In this document: positions 1 through 7,834 of the stretch, piece after piece | Position numbering within the stretch: the first letter of the stretch is position 1 | Layout: each line of letters starts with the position of its first letter | Source of the DNA: Rosistilla carotiformis | GTDB taxonomy: Bacteria; Planctomycetota; Planctomycetia; Pirellulales; Pirellulaceae | Assembly (NCBI RefSeq): GCF_007753095.1 | Contig: NZ_CP036348.1 | Span: 4,999,411 to 5,063,410 of the forward strand | Direction: 5' to 3' | DNA: 64,000 nt | The notes under the pieces: model-generated | What the model was told of the DNA's origin: nothing | The model's database searches: none | The model's input: the letters and a program-made list of their open reading frames with translations, nothing else | Position numbers and translations under genes: made by a program

Positions 1-199
1 CCCCGGCCCCCAAGGTCCTCGCAAGAAGAAGGAAGAAGAAGTCGCGACCGCACAGCCGACGCAACAGCCCTACGGCAGCCAAACGCCTTATGGCAACCAC
101 GCCCCTTATGGCAACCAATCGCCCTACGGTTCGCAGCCAACCCGCACGCCTCAACCCAACTCTTATCAGCAGCCACCACAACGCCCCCATTTTGGTTAA
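1..199 (+). CDS. C-terminal tail of a Pro/Gln/Tyr-rich protein (5' end outside window)
   Basis: The reading frame with codons starting at base 2 is open from the window edge to a TAA at 197-199. It encodes 65 residues: a basic then acidic patch (RKKKEEE), followed by a low-complexity tail with four PYG units (PYGSQ, PYGNH, PYGNQ, PYGSQ), ending in RPHFG. No domain is visible in this fragment, so the function cannot be called. Such tails occur at the ends of planctomycete membrane and envelope proteins, but that is only an analogy. Confidence 0.6.
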   Translation, partial: PGPQGPRKKKEEEVATAQPTQQPYGSQTPYGNHAPYGNQSPYGSQPTRTPQPNSYQQPPQRPHFG

Positions 200-235
200 G
201 CAACGCGAAATAGGGCCGGCATCAAAATGCCTTAA

Positions 236-283
236 GGGCAGGTAGCCTACCTGCCCCTCCCGCTGGCGGTCCACCGGCGGGAG
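236..283. repeat. Two adjacent inverted repeats
   Basis: A near-perfect palindrome has arms at 236-245 and 247-256 (GGGCAGGTAG / CTACCTGCCC). It is followed directly by a second hairpin with arms CTCCCGC at 257-263 and GCGGGAG at 277-283. They lie about 40 bases after the stop of the upstream gene and 175 bases before the aldolase start. No T-run follows, so this is a possible factor-dependent terminator, mRNA-stabilising structure or protein-binding site. Confidence 0.5.
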
Positions 284-457
284 CGTGGTCTGGGCGATTC
301 CGCCCCCTCCCAGAAATCGCTTGCCCGGGTAAGCTGTGGCTCGCCAACGCTGCGCCGTTTTCGCAACCGCAGCCGACAGCGGACTCGTGATCTTGCCCCA
401 CTGGCCGACAGGTATCTCGTCGGGCCCGACCTTCCCTCCACCCCATCGCCCACCACC

Positions 458-1129
458 ATGAAGTCTCAATTCCCCGACGCGATGCTTGCGCGAATGCAGG
501 CCTGCGGCGTTGTCGCGGTGATCGTGATCGACGAACCTCAACATGCCGTCCCTTTGGCCCAAGCCCTGCTGGCCGGCGGCATCCAAGCGATCGAACTGAC
601 CCTCCGCACTCCCGCGGCGCTCGATGCGATCGCCGCGATTGCCACGGAGGTTCCCGATGTCCTGGTCGGCGCCGGAACCGTCCTGACCACCGATCAAGTC
701 GATGCGGTGATCGATGCCGGAGCCGCCTTCGCGGTCGCGCCCGGTTTGAACCGGCGAGTGGTCGAACGGTCGCAAGCCCGCGGTCTTCCGTTCGCCCCCG
801 GAATTGTCACCCCATCGGATATCGAACTGGCGGTCGAACTGGGCTGCCGCGAGTTGAAATTTTTCCCCGCCGAACCGAGCGGCGGGATGCGCTACCTGAA
901 CAGCATGGCCGCCCCCTATGCACACCTTGGCCTCCAGTTCATTCCGCTGGGCGGATTGGATGCAAAAAACATGGCATCCTATTTAAGTAGTCCGCTGGTT
1001 CCCGCGATCGGCGGATCGTGGATCGCTCCGCGGAAATTGATTCAACAGAAAGCCTGGGCGGAGATTACCGAAAACGCAACCGAAGCGAGCCGCATCGTCG
1101 CCGCTACCCAAAACAAGGAAATCGCATGA
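458..1129 (+). CDS. eda: KDPG/KHG aldolase (2-dehydro-3-deoxy-phosphogluconate aldolase)
   Basis: This 223-residue class I aldolase cleaves 2-keto-3-deoxy-6-phosphogluconate to pyruvate and glyceraldehyde 3-phosphate, the last step of the Entner-Doudoroff and hexuronate routes, in the cytosol. Visible features are the catalytic glutamate in IELTLRT (Glu46), the GAGTV turn at 71-75, the Schiff-base lysine in ELKFFPAE (Lys134) and the phosphate-binding GGSW near 185. The length fits the family (about 210). The stop overlaps the next ATG as ATGA, so it is probably translationally coupled to the KDG kinase downstream. Together they convert KDG from uronic acid or pectin/alginate-type sugars into central metabolites. 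No dehydratase lies nearby. Confidence 0.93.
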   Translation: MKSQFPDAMLARMQACGVVAVIVIDEPQHAVPLAQALLAGGIQAIELTLRTPAALDAIAAIATEVPDVLVGAGTVLTTDQVDAVIDAGAAFAVAPGLNRRVVERSQARGLPFAPGIVTPSDIELAVELGCRELKFFPAEPSGGMRYLNSMAAPYAHLGLQFIPLGGLDAKNMASYLSSPLVPAIGGSWIAPRKLIQQKAWAEITENATEASRIVAATQNKEIA

Positions 1130-2217
1130 GTAAGGTCGTCACGTTTGGTGAAATCATGGGTCGGCTGGCCCCTCCAGGCTTTCTGCGTCTGCCTCAAGCG
1201 ATGCCGGGCTCTCTGGATGTCACCTTTGCCGGTGCCGAAGCGAACGTTGCCGCGTCGCTGTCGATCCTCGGGCTCGACGCCCACTTTGTCACGGCGCTGC
1301 CGAACAATCCGATCGCCGATGCCTGCGTCAATTCGTTGCGATCGATCGGGATCGATACGTCATCGATTCTTCGCAGCGACGTCGGCCGACTGGGCCTGTA
1401 CTTTCTAGAGACCGGCGCCAACCAACGCCCCAGTCGCGTGATCTACGATCGCGACGGATCGACGATCGGGCAAACACCCGCCGATGCGTACGACTGGAAC
1501 AAAATCTTCGACGGCGCCGATTGGTTCCATGTCACAGGAATCACCCCCGCCGTTTCCGAAGTGGCTGCGCAGGCGACGCTTCAAGCGGCCAAGCTGGCGA
1601 AACAGAAGGGGCTGACCGTCTCATGCGATCTAAATTTCCGCGGCAAGCTGTGGCGCTGGGACTCCTCCTCGACGCCTCACGAACTGGCCGGACGAACGAT
1701 GCGACACCTGCTTCCGTTTGTCGATGTCCTCATCGCCAACGAGGAGGACTGTGGCGACGTGTTGCAAATTCGCGCCGCCGAAACCGACGTGGCGTCGGGA
1801 AAACTGAGTGCCGAGCGTTATCCCGAAGTCGCTCGCAACGTGGTCGAACAATTTCCCAACCTGCGCTATGTGGCCACCACCTTGCGCGAGAGCTTCTCCG
1901 CGACACACAACAATTGGGGAGCGATGCTGTACGACGCCAACGCCCAATCGGCCACCTTTGCCCCGCAAACCGATGGTCAATATGAACCCTATTCGATTCG
2001 CAATATCGTCGATCGCGTGGGAGGCGGGGATTCGTTTGCTGCCGGCCTAATTTTCGGCCTGCTGCACGACGATTACCAAACCCCGAAAGCTGCGTTACAA
2101 TTTGCCGTGGCCGCTTCCTGTTTGGCGCATTCGATCATCGGCGACTTGAATTTTTCCAGCCGCGAAGAAATCGATGCGTTGGCCAAGGGAAGCGCCAGCG
2201 GTCGCGTCGTCCGATAG
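1126..2217 (+). CDS. kdgK: 2-keto-3-deoxygluconate kinase, PfkB family
   Basis: A 363-residue ribokinase/PfkB-family sugar kinase that phosphorylates 2-keto-3-deoxygluconate to KDPG, the substrate of the aldolase encoded just upstream. The start is the ATG in the ATGA overlap with the aldolase stop; the frame is open further upstream, but that would overlap the aldolase by over 100 bases. Visible are the N-terminal VVTFGEIMGRL strand, the GAEANVA substrate loop near 40-46, CDLNFRGKLW mid-protein (typical of KDG kinases) and PfkB signature 2, DRVGGGDSFAAG, with the catalytic Asp. Substrate specificity is inferred from the operon partner and family resemblance; another 2-keto sugar kinase is possible. 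Confidence 0.9.
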   Translation: MSKVVTFGEIMGRLAPPGFLRLPQAMPGSLDVTFAGAEANVAASLSILGLDAHFVTALPNNPIADACVNSLRSIGIDTSSILRSDVGRLGLYFLETGANQRPSRVIYDRDGSTIGQTPADAYDWNKIFDGADWFHVTGITPAVSEVAAQATLQAAKLAKQKGLTVSCDLNFRGKLWRWDSSSTPHELAGRTMRHLLPFVDVLIANEEDCGDVLQIRAAETDVASGKLSAERYPEVARNVVEQFPNLRYVATTLRESFSATHNNWGAMLYDANAQSATFAPQTDGQYEPYSIRNIVDRVGGGDSFAAGLIFGLLHDDYQTPKAALQFAVAASCLAHSIIGDLNFSSREEIDALAKGSASGRVVR

Positions 2218-2238
2218 GCCTCCCGCACCCCAAGCATC

Positions 2239-2613
2239 ATGTCCGAACCATCTTCCTCCTCCCTGAATTCCTCCACGCCCGATTCGGAGCGGAAGCATCC
2301 GATCGACGCGGTTCACTTTGTCCACCACGCGATCAAGCATGCAATCCGCGACACCGCGGCACAGCAGTCGGGCAACGTAACCGGAGAGGGACTGTGCCGG
2401 ATCCTGCTGGAACTGGCGGTCGACGAATTTGGTGGCGAGGGAGCCAACGTGCTGAAGCAGTGGAACATCCAGACCAGCGACGACGTGGGCCTGATCGTCG
2501 TCCGGATGCAGGACGCCGAAGTCGAGGAAGCTCGTCGCGTCGATCAGAATTCAAACTTCGCCGGCTGGTTCGATCTCGACCAGCCCGCCGAGCAGTGGAA
2601 TCTGAAGTGGTAG
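2239..2613 (+). CDS. Minf_1886-type small conserved protein
   Basis: A 124-residue protein starting 21 bases after the kdgK stop. Its core (residues about 28-115) resembles the Minf_1886 / Verrucomicrobia-Planctomycetes-restricted family: an AIKHAI helix, a central NVTGEGLCRILLELAVDEFG segment, then VLKQWNI, an IVVRM strand and a C-terminal FDLD. It has no signal peptide or membrane segment, so it is probably cytosolic. The function is unknown. The close spacing suggests co-transcription with eda-kdgK, but a housekeeping role unrelated to sugar catabolism is equally possible. Confidence 0.72.
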   Translation: MSEPSSSSLNSSTPDSERKHPIDAVHFVHHAIKHAIRDTAAQQSGNVTGEGLCRILLELAVDEFGGEGANVLKQWNIQTSDDVGLIVVRMQDAEVEEARRVDQNSNFAGWFDLDQPAEQWNLKW

Positions 2614-2643
2614 CGTCGGCCGCTTTGGCCGATTTCGCATCGC

Positions 2644-3762
2644 TCACTTGTTCATCAGGAAGTGTTCAAAGAACGCGTAGACCACGGCGTTCGATTCGGC
2701 GTTGGGGGAGTGGTCGGGACGGTTGGTCATCGCCACGCGGTTCTCGTAGCCCAGCATTCGATTGACGGCGATCGTGTGATTGAGTGCCTGCCAGCGCTGA
2801 GGTGGATCTTCCGAACCGCCCGAAACCAGGAAGGGTCTCGGCGCCATCAAGGCGTGCAGTTCATGCAGATCGCGCCCCTGCTGCATCAATTTTGGATAAA
2901 GCCCGTAGGCCGGATTGCTGTCGGTGATCAGCCCCCGTTTCCGCCACGGGCGCGGATGATACCCGAGGTACCAGGGTTCCCAGTAGTTCACGCTGTTCCG
3001 CGCGTTATCGAATACGATCCCCGGATCGGACCAGACCGCACAGGCGAAGCGATCGAACAGGCACGATGCAAACATCGCCCACTTGCCGCCAAAGGAATGA
3101 CCGACGATTCCAATCCGATCGGCGTCGACCTCGGGGCGTCGCGCCAGCGCGTGCCACGCATTGGCCGCCGCGTAGCCGAGCATCGACAGCGGCTGCACTT
3201 GGGCATCATCCAGGCTGGGGTAATACAAACCGTAGGTCTTCGCCGCTGAGGCGTCGGTGGTTCCAATCGATAGAACAACAAAGCCACGCCGCGCCAACTG
3301 AAGTGCAAAGTCGCGACCTGCCTTCCCAAACCCAATCGCGGTCTCGGGTTCGTAAAAGACGGTGATCACCGCAGGCCGCTCCCCTTCGCCATCGGGAATC
3401 AACAGATAACCTTCGGTCGACTCTTCGGGCAACCAGCGGAAGCGGACCTTGTGCTGCACAAAATTCTCTCTCCGCTCCGAAGCGAGCACCTCGAGATCCT
3501 GATCTTCGATCAGCGCTGGCCACTGCCCCATCAGACCTTCCCATTGCCGGAGGATCTCCGCGCGGCGGCGCTTCCAGTCGGATTGGTTTTCAACCATCGT
3601 GCCGTCGTTAAACTGGAGCGGCGAGCGAAAGGCTCCCATGTCGCCTTGCCAGTCTGCAGGCGGCGTGAAGTAGCGAGCGATGCTTGCAGGGGGCTGACGG
3701 TCTTGAGCTGTCAGCGAGGCGGCCGAGAGGGCGAGCAGGAACAGAGGAATCCAACGTTTCAT
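2644..3762 (-). CDS. Secreted alpha/beta hydrolase (dienelactone hydrolase / acetyl-xylan esterase-like)
   Basis: A 372-residue exported protein. Residues 1-20 are a Sec signal peptide (KRW, hydrophobic core, SLTAQ). The hydrolase fold shows the nucleophile elbow GHSFGG with Ser223 in an IGIVGHSFGGKWAM strand-turn-helix, an acidic candidate in SDPG shortly after, and a probable catalytic His351 in RPDHSPN near the C terminus. An alternative relation is to carbohydrate esterases such as glucuronoyl esterases, which share the fold. It probably de-esterifies a polysaccharide or small ester outside the cytoplasm. It is convergent with the Minf_1886-type gene (30 bases between stops). Substrate unknown. 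Confidence 0.8.
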   Translation of the reverse strand: MKRWIPLFLLALSAASLTAQDRQPPASIARYFTPPADWQGDMGAFRSPLQFNDGTMVENQSDWKRRRAEILRQWEGLMGQWPALIEDQDLEVLASERRENFVQHKVRFRWLPEESTEGYLLIPDGEGERPAVITVFYEPETAIGFGKAGRDFALQLARRGFVVLSIGTTDASAAKTYGLYYPSLDDAQVQPLSMLGYAAANAWHALARRPEVDADRIGIVGHSFGGKWAMFASCLFDRFACAVWSDPGIVFDNARNSVNYWEPWYLGYHPRPWRKRGLITDSNPAYGLYPKLMQQGRDLHELHALMAPRPFLVSGGSEDPPQRWQALNHTIAVNRMLGYENRVAMTNRPDHSPNAESNAVVYAFFEHFLMNK

Positions 3763-3930
3763 AGGTGGGGTCTCTTGGAGGCGGAGGGATTGGATGTCGG
3801 CGATTTCTCACACGACAAGGCGGGGGAAAGCGGCGTATTGTTTCAATAAACGGCCGCAATCAGCGGGAAGGGCTCGCGCGACGGTGCCCGAAGGCTGCGT
3901 GAGATCGCGCGACAAAAAAGGAAGGAAATC

Positions 3931-5706
3931 ATGGCGGATCAATCATACAACAGTTTACCTCGCGGCTGTATGGTCGGCTTTGCCATGCCGTTTGTACTGG
4001 TTGGGGTAGCTGCGACGGGGTTTCTTTATTGGAACACCTACCAATCCTATCGGGCGCATTCGTGGGTCGAGGTGCCCGCGACGATCCTCAACGCCAGCTT
4101 AAAGACGCACCGCGGCGGCGACAGCACAACCTACAGCGTCGAAACTCGCTACCGTTACGATTTTTTGGGGAAGACCTACCACAGCGAGCGCGTCAGCTTC
4201 AGCCCCTTCACTTCCGATGGCGATCGCAAATGGAACCGCGCCTTGTCCCGGCGGCTGAAACGCCACGTCCGCGACAAGACACCCTATCCCTGTTTCGTCG
4301 ATCCCTCGGCGCCGCAAAACGCGGTCCTGGAACGCGATTCGCGGTTCTCGCTGATGCTGCTGCTTTCAGTCTTTGGACTCGCCTTCGGTGGCGCCGGGAT
4401 CGCGATGCTATTCCATGATCGCAATCTACCCTGGCACGAGAAACGCCGGCAGATCGCTCAGGCTTCCGGCCAGATGTGGCGATTGCGCAGCGACTGGGAA
4501 GCGGGCGAAATCAAGGTCTCACCGCTGCATCGGTTATGGCATTCGCTTCCCTGGCTGGTGCTGCTGAGTCTGTTGTCGCTGCCGACGATTCTTTTGCTGC
4601 CGCAAGAATTCCAGCGTGGAAGTTGGTGGGCCTACCTGGGATTGATCGGCCCGTTGGCGATTGCGATCGCAGCGGTCAAAGTGTTCACCGCGATCTGGCA
4701 TCAGATCACTCGAGGCGATTCGCGCATTCAACTGGCAACCGTGCCGGGAGTGATCGGCGGCCCCGTGACCGGGATCATCCACAGTTCGCGTAAGCTGAAC
4801 ATGTCGACCGGCGTTCGAGTTACGCTGCGCTGCGATTGCACGTCAAAATACCGCGGCGAGATGCGGTCGAGCGCCGTCACCGAGACGCGCTGGCAGGATG
4901 AACAAACGATCCTCACCGATCTGAAGTCCTCCGATGCCAACGCATCGGCGGTACCGTTCGATTTTGTCGCCCCGTTCGACCTCCCCGATTCGGCGCCGCT
5001 GGACGACGACAAGGTCGTTTGGATCTTAACGGCGAAAGGGTTGGACGCCGGATCTCCACTGGACATCACCTGCGAACTGCCGGTCTACAAGACGGCCGAC
5101 AGCAGTGAAGACCTGAAGCGTCCCGAGAGTCTTGTCACCGACTTCAGCGACCCCGATCAGTCCGACGACATCCTGTTGGAATCGGGAGTCCGCATGGTCG
5201 ATGAAGGGGTGCGGAAGCGATGGTGGATCACGGGGCAGAAGACGTTGTCGGGGATCCTAACGCTGCTGGTCTTCGCTGGCGGTTTCAACCTCGCCGCCTT
5301 TCTGATCTTTCACTACGAGGGACCTTGGTTCATCGGAGTGGTCTTGGGGCTGATCGGATTCCCGCTGGCACTCGGCTTCATCCACACGATGCTTTGGCGC
5401 TGCCGGATCGAAACCGCAGCGGGGATGGTGCGCATTCGCAGCGGAATGATTCCGCTGGCTCGCTGGAAAAACATCCCCTTGGATGACATCGATCGCTTGT
5501 CGATCCGGCAGACGACCCGGGTGAACGACAATGCGTATTTCGAGGTCTATTTCCAGGCTCGCAATCGCAAACCGATTACCGTGGGCAAAGGGATCCACCG
5601 CAAGCATCGGGCGCAACAATACGCCACTGCGTTATGGCGGCAGGTGATCGGCAGCGAGCCGCCCGGAATCACAACCCGCCGTTTTGGTGACGACAAAAAG
5701 CGGTAG
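3931..5706 (+). CDS. DUF3592-domain multi-pass membrane protein
   Basis: A 591-residue membrane protein. After a first hydrophobic segment (about 14-36) comes a DUF3592-like stretch, WVEVPATILNAS with TYSVETRYRYDFLGKTY, matching the family pattern of a beta-rich extracytoplasmic domain that begins with W..v.a.I. Further hydrophobic segments lie near 133-157, 200-220, 230-250, 445-470 and 475-495. The C-terminal part (RIRSGMIPL, then a WKNIPLDDID strand) resembles a PH-like membrane-associated domain. No enzyme motif is seen and the function is unknown. It starts at ATG 3931 after GAAGGAAATC and stands alone between an opposed hydrolase and an opposed lipoprotein. Confidence 0.75.
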   Translation: MADQSYNSLPRGCMVGFAMPFVLVGVAATGFLYWNTYQSYRAHSWVEVPATILNASLKTHRGGDSTTYSVETRYRYDFLGKTYHSERVSFSPFTSDGDRKWNRALSRRLKRHVRDKTPYPCFVDPSAPQNAVLERDSRFSLMLLLSVFGLAFGGAGIAMLFHDRNLPWHEKRRQIAQASGQMWRLRSDWEAGEIKVSPLHRLWHSLPWLVLLSLLSLPTILLLPQEFQRGSWWAYLGLIGPLAIAIAAVKVFTAIWHQITRGDSRIQLATVPGVIGGPVTGIIHSSRKLNMSTGVRVTLRCDCTSKYRGEMRSSAVTETRWQDEQTILTDLKSSDANASAVPFDFVAPFDLPDSAPLDDDKVVWILTAKGLDAGSPLDITCELPVYKTADSSEDLKRPESLVTDFSDPDQSDDILLESGVRMVDEGVRKRWWITGQKTLSGILTLLVFAGGFNLAAFLIFHYEGPWFIGVVLGLIGFPLALGFIHTMLWRCRIETAAGMVRIRSGMIPLARWKNIPLDDIDRLSIRQTTRVNDNAYFEVYFQARNRKPITVGKGIHRKHRAQQYATALWRQVIGSEPPGITTRRFGDDKKR

Positions 5707-5709
5707 CCG

Positions 5710-6234
5710 TTACGGTGAGACTTGAGCCGGCACGCCGCCAAACGGAAGCGTTTGGGAATTCGGCGGCAACGGAACAGCCGTCGGCGGCATGGCGGTCGGC
5801 GGCAACGGTGTCGCGACGCCGGTGCGCGTTTGGGATCGCAGTTGGTCGGCACGCGCGGCAATCACATCGGCGGGCTCGCTGACGCGCGGGACCATCTTGG
5901 TGTCGATCACCCGTTCGTCGCGGACCTCAAACGGCCACAACGTCTCCGCGATGAAATCGATACCCGGCAACTGGTACCAAGGGGGATTGATCTTATGCCG
6001 CAGCGTTTGGGTTTCGTAACCGTCGCGTTCAACGCGGACCTCACGGGTTCCGTAATAAACGAACGGGGTTGCTGCGGGAGAATTGCCGATAACCTGATTG
6101 TCGACCGATACCAACGCACCGGGGGGATCGGTACGGACCATCAGCCGACGACGCACACATCCCGACGAAATCAGGACGATCACGACAACTAAAACGTTCA
6201 TCGATAAAGTGCACCGAGGCCCCAAACCATTCAT
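5710..6234 (-). CDS. PEGA-domain lipoprotein
   Basis: A 174-residue lipoprotein. The start at 6234 has an AAGG site six bases upstream. The hydrophobic signal ends in the lipobox ISSGC, with Cys26 as the lipidated residue. Residues about 32-75 are a PEGA domain: TDPPGALVSVDNQVIG, then PFVYYGTREVRVERDGYE, the classic short beta unit of surface proteins. The C terminus is rich in Pro and Thr and may span cell-wall material. It is convergent with the DUF3592 gene (3 bases between stops) and divergent from the PP2C gene. A structural or carbohydrate-associated envelope role is inferred from the domain only. Confidence 0.85.
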   Translation of the reverse strand: MNGLGPRCTLSMNVLVVVIVLISSGCVRRRLMVRTDPPGALVSVDNQVIGNSPAATPFVYYGTREVRVERDGYETQTLRHKINPPWYQLPGIDFIAETLWPFEVRDERVIDTKMVPRVSEPADVIAARADQLRSQTRTGVATPLPPTAMPPTAVPLPPNSQTLPFGGVPAQVSP

Positions 6235-6336
6235 AGCTTGCCTTAATATAGGACTGCCTGCGTCCCCCGTTTCCGCAGAATTCGGTGGCAGTGTAGTAAT
6301 ATGGCCGGCTCGCTCGCCAGACCGATTGCCCGCTAG

Positions 6337-7680
6337 GTGATCGGCAGTGAACTAAATACAATAGGTTTCGGCCGCGACACGGGGCTAGCAAACGCACATT
6401 CCGAAAAGAGGGCTGATCCCATCGAACACGCTATCTTGTCCGACGTAGGCATGCGTCGCGCGAACAATCAGGATTCCGCCGTCGTCCAGATATCCGACTC
6501 GCCCGATCGATGGCAGCGACGCGGACACATGTTTGTTGTGGCCGATGGGATGGGTGCGCACGCCGCGGGAGAATTGGCTAGCAAATTAGCTGTCGAACAG
6601 ATCCCACACCACTACTTCCGCCCTTCCGACGCTCCGGTGCCCGAAGCGCTTCGCAAAGCGATCCTAGAAGCCAATCAAGAGATCTACCAGCGAGGCCAAC
6701 AAAACCCGGAGTTCCACAACATGGGAACCACCGGCAGCTCCCTGGTCCTTGGCCCCGAAGGCGCCTGGGTAGGGCATGTCGGCGACAGCCGCGTCTATAG
6801 ACTGCGCAAGCAATCGCTGGAACAACTGACCTTCGACCACAGTCTGGTCTGGGAGATGGAAGCCGCCGGCCCGATCGACAAGAAGCTCAGCCGCAACATC
6901 CCCAAAAACGTGATCACTCGTTCGTTGGGCCCCAATTCCCAAGTGATGGTCGACGTCGAAGGCCCTTGGCCGCTGCAAGCCGGCGACACGTTTCTGCTGT
7001 GCAGCGACGGCCTGACCGGGCAAGTCGACGACGTGGAAATCGGCGTGTTGATGGATTGCCTTCCCCCCAAGGATGCCTGTCGCGTGATGGTCGACCTCGC
7101 CAATCTTCGTGGCGGCCCCGACAACATTACGATCATCATTGTCCGCGTTGACGATGCGGAAGTCGTCGCTAGCGGCGCTCGAAATTCCTCCCCCTCGCAT
7201 CGCAAGCCGCTCCAAATTTCGATGCCGCTAGCAATGATTGCCGGCACGTGCCTGCTCGCGGCAATTGTGTTTGCCTTGCTGGGCAGCTACGGCCCTGCCG
7301 CTGCAGCGGGATTGGTTAGTGGCATCGCCGGACTCCTGACGCTGATCGGTGTCGGCAGCCCCAAGCAAGCCGCTTCCCCAAGCTCCAACACCCCGCGAAG
7401 CACCACCAGCCCCTACCGCCGGTACGACTGTTCCGACAGCCGTCCACTGATTCGGAACCTGATCGGTACCGTCAACGCACTCCGCGACGCGGCCGCGGAA
7501 AAGAAGTGGTCCGTCGATTGGAGCGAAATCAACGCATTGGAATTCAAGTCCAAGCAGGCACAGCAAAATGGTTCGCCACGGGAGGCGGTCACTCTTCAGT
7601 CCGAGGCGATTATCGCCACGATGGAACAATTGCGCGAACAGCACCGCCGTCAGGCCAGCGATTCGACGATCGACTTCTAA
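6337..7680 (+). CDS. PP2C-type protein serine/threonine phosphatase with membrane anchor
   Basis: A 447-residue protein whose first 275 residues form a PPM/PP2C phosphatase. Metal-binding and catalytic motifs are visible in order: SDVG.RRANNQDS, VVADGMGAH, the GHVGDSRVYRLR strand, LLCSDGLT and GGPDNITIIIVRV. Two hydrophobic segments follow (about 296-318 and 322-342), then a roughly 90-residue C-terminal tail without a known domain. It should dephosphorylate Ser/Thr proteins at the inner face of the membrane, opposing Hanks-type kinases such as the one at 22.3-23.9 kb. The start used is GTG at 6337; it has no clear ribosome site, so the first 25-30 residues are uncertain. Confidence 0.9.
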   Translation: MIGSELNTIGFGRDTGLANAHSEKRADPIEHAILSDVGMRRANNQDSAVVQISDSPDRWQRRGHMFVVADGMGAHAAGELASKLAVEQIPHHYFRPSDAPVPEALRKAILEANQEIYQRGQQNPEFHNMGTTGSSLVLGPEGAWVGHVGDSRVYRLRKQSLEQLTFDHSLVWEMEAAGPIDKKLSRNIPKNVITRSLGPNSQVMVDVEGPWPLQAGDTFLLCSDGLTGQVDDVEIGVLMDCLPPKDACRVMVDLANLRGGPDNITIIIVRVDDAEVVASGARNSSPSHRKPLQISMPLAMIAGTCLLAAIVFALLGSYGPAAAAGLVSGIAGLLTLIGVGSPKQAASPSSNTPRSTTSPYRRYDCSDSRPLIRNLIGTVNALRDAAAEKKWSVDWSEINALEFKSKQAQQNGSPREAVTLQSEAIIATMEQLREQHRRQASDSTIDF

Positions 7681-7822
7681 TATACGACTTCTAATTTACG
7701 GCCGACGCGCGGACGATCGGATCGCCCATCTTTTGAAGATTCACACCAGGTAGGGACTCGATTGTTCTTGCCTCGAGATTTTGCTTCCTGCTACACTCCG
7801 CAGCCATTTGTCTCATCTTTGC

Positions 7823-7828
7823 GGAGGG
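7823..7828 (+). promoter_or_regulatory. Shine-Dalgarno site that fixes the histidine kinase start
   Basis: GGAGGG lies six bases before GTG 7835. The frame is open further upstream to an ATG at 7781, but that start has no such site and would put a non-hydrophobic extension before the first membrane segment. GTG 7835 is therefore preferred. Confidence 0.75.
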
Positions 7829-7834
7829 TCGCGC

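Noticed and set aside
1018-1125. N-terminal extension of the KDG kinase
   Set aside because: It overlaps the aldolase end; the ATGA junction and family start both support 1126.
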